From: Sulfitobacter sp. EhC04 | GTDB lineage: Bacteria; Pseudomonadota; Alphaproteobacteria; Rhodobacterales; Rhodobacteraceae | Length of the DNA stretch: 64,000 nt | Direction: 5' to 3' | Assembly (NCBI RefSeq): GCF_001650875.1 | Contig: NZ_LXYI01000025.1 | Coordinates: 28,381 to 92,380, forward strand | The notes under the pieces: generated by a model | Told to the model about the DNA's origin: nothing | Database searches by the model: none | What the model saw: only the letters and a program-made list of their open reading frames with translations | Made by a program: the position numbers and the translations under genes | Part shown: positions 63,583-64,000 of the stretch, in pieces | How the letters are laid out: the number at the start of each line of letters is the position of its first letter | How positions within the stretch are numbered: position 1 is the first letter of the stretch

Positions 63583-63626
63583 CCGGAAAATTCGAATTTT
63601 CCGGGCCGGATTTTTCGAAAAATCCG
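63583..63626. repeat. Two adjacent perfect palindromes centred on TTCGAA
   Basis: A 22-bp palindrome (63583-63604, CCGGAAAATTC and its complement) and a 20-bp palindrome (63607-63626, CGGATTTTTC and its complement) are separated by 2 bp. They lie just after the stop of the DUF2235 gene. Either could be a bidirectional terminator; two perfect ones in a row is unusual. Confidence 0.75.
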
Positions 63627-63639
63627 CCACCGCTCCTGG

Positions 63640-64000
63640 CTATGAAGTGCTTTGCACATAAGGGCCTGCATGATGGCCAAGCCTGATTCCCAACGCCTCT
63701 GCCCTGCTGAAAACAGTTTCGTGCAGCCGTTCCGACGGGTCCAGCCCGATCCTGCGCCGCCTGCGGGTCACCAACAGCTTGCCGTACCCCCGGAATGTCC
63801 CCTGCGACGGGGCAAGCGGGTCTTGGACAAATCCGTCCCGCCACCCCTGGGGCAGCGGCAGCCCCCGCGCCTCAAGCTTTGACAGCATCCAGACCAGCGG
63901 GATATTGGCCAGAGGGCGCGCCGCCTCAAACCCGCCCAGATGCCCGCCCACGTCGCCATGCGTGCCGGGGAACCAGCCCTGCTCGACCCGGCCAGAAAAC
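63640..64000 (-). CDS. DUF2235 (T6SS Tle1-like phospholipase-fold) protein, C-terminal part, cut by window edge
   Basis: The last about 120 residues of a DUF2235 protein whose N-terminus lies beyond the window. WFPGTHGDVGGHLGG carries the family's conserved G-x-H-x-D-x-G-G pattern. It then reads ARPLANIPLVWML and ends LGHHAGPYVQSTS. DUF2235 has an alpha/beta-hydrolase fold found in phospholipase effectors and in uncharacterised cytoplasmic proteins. Nothing here suggests a secretion cluster. Confidence 0.75.
   Translation of the reverse strand, partial: FSGRVEQGWFPGTHGDVGGHLGGFEAARPLANIPLVWMLSKLEARGLPLPQGWRDGFVQDPLAPSQGTFRGYGKLLVTRRRRRIGLDPSERLHETVFSRAEALGIRLGHHAGPYVQSTS

Noticed and set aside
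1..64000. CRISPR arrays, rRNA genes, prophage or insertion sequences
   Set aside because: No regularly spaced direct repeats, rRNA signatures, integrase, transposase or phage structural genes were seen on either strand.

Overview
The window looks like a chromosome segment of a Roseobacter-group alphaproteobacterium (Rhodobacterales). The evidence is high GC with Rhodobacteraceae-style codon use, a sorbitol/mannitol operon in the Rhodobacter smo-mtlK order, several TRAP and ABC solute importers, PutA with an Lrp-type PutR, and a TamA/TamB pair. I count about 54 protein genes or gene remnants and one tRNA. Both window ends cut through a gene. All assignments come from reading motifs and context; nothing was searched.

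Left part (1-13.7 kb). A truncated unknown gene, a TauE/SafE permease and dusA come first. Then a long leftward operon runs from about 12.6 to 2.4 kb: aldehyde dehydrogenase, a five-component branched-chain-amino-acid-type (HAAT) ABC importer, a second aldehyde dehydrogenase, an SDR resembling coniferyl-alcohol dehydrogenase, and a flotillin-like protein. A divergent AraC-family gene is the likely regulator. The set fits uptake and stepwise oxidation of an aromatic alcohol.

Polyol part (13.9-21.4 kb). mtlK, smoS, smoK, smoG, smoF and smoE form a sorbitol/mannitol import and oxidation operon. A LacI-type regulator gene lies just upstream.

Hydroxycinnamate part (21.6-34.2 kb). This holds a P450 resembling the aromatic O-demethylase GcoA, a tannase/feruloyl esterase, an amidohydrolase, a crotonase, a TRAP transporter, an MFS transporter, a feruloyl-CoA synthetase, an HSD10-like SDR, a MarR regulator and a DUF3237 protein. 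Together they look like a CoA-dependent, beta-oxidative route that shortens the side chain of ferulate or p-coumarate. The crotonase keeps both hydratase glutamates. A shared 17-bp motif lies in both divergent promoter regions and suggests one MarR regulon. With the left operon this would make a lignin-monomer island: alcohol to aldehyde to acid to CoA ester to benzoate-type acid plus acetyl-CoA.

Right part (34.2-64 kb). This is mostly housekeeping: a ThDP enzyme, an AI-2E-family permease, a second TRAP system whose binding-protein gene has an in-frame stop just after the signal peptide, acs, a Trk/Ktr potassium system, DUF992, a flavin reductase, tamB-tamA, tRNA-Leu(TAA), putR/putA, a racemase-fold protein, a rhomboid, a GFA protein, an inositol-phosphatase-family protein, a zinc-less MDR oxidoreductase, a MetR-like LysR gene divergent from metF, the remains of a PaaI-type thioesterase, and a truncated DUF2235 gene.

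The most interesting points are the split beta-oxidative hydroxycinnamate regulon, the GcoA-like P450 with no reductase nearby, the LivF with a tail of about 145 residues, the interrupted dctP, the tandem repeats in TamB, and GC-rich hairpins placed directly after all four solute-binding-protein genes.
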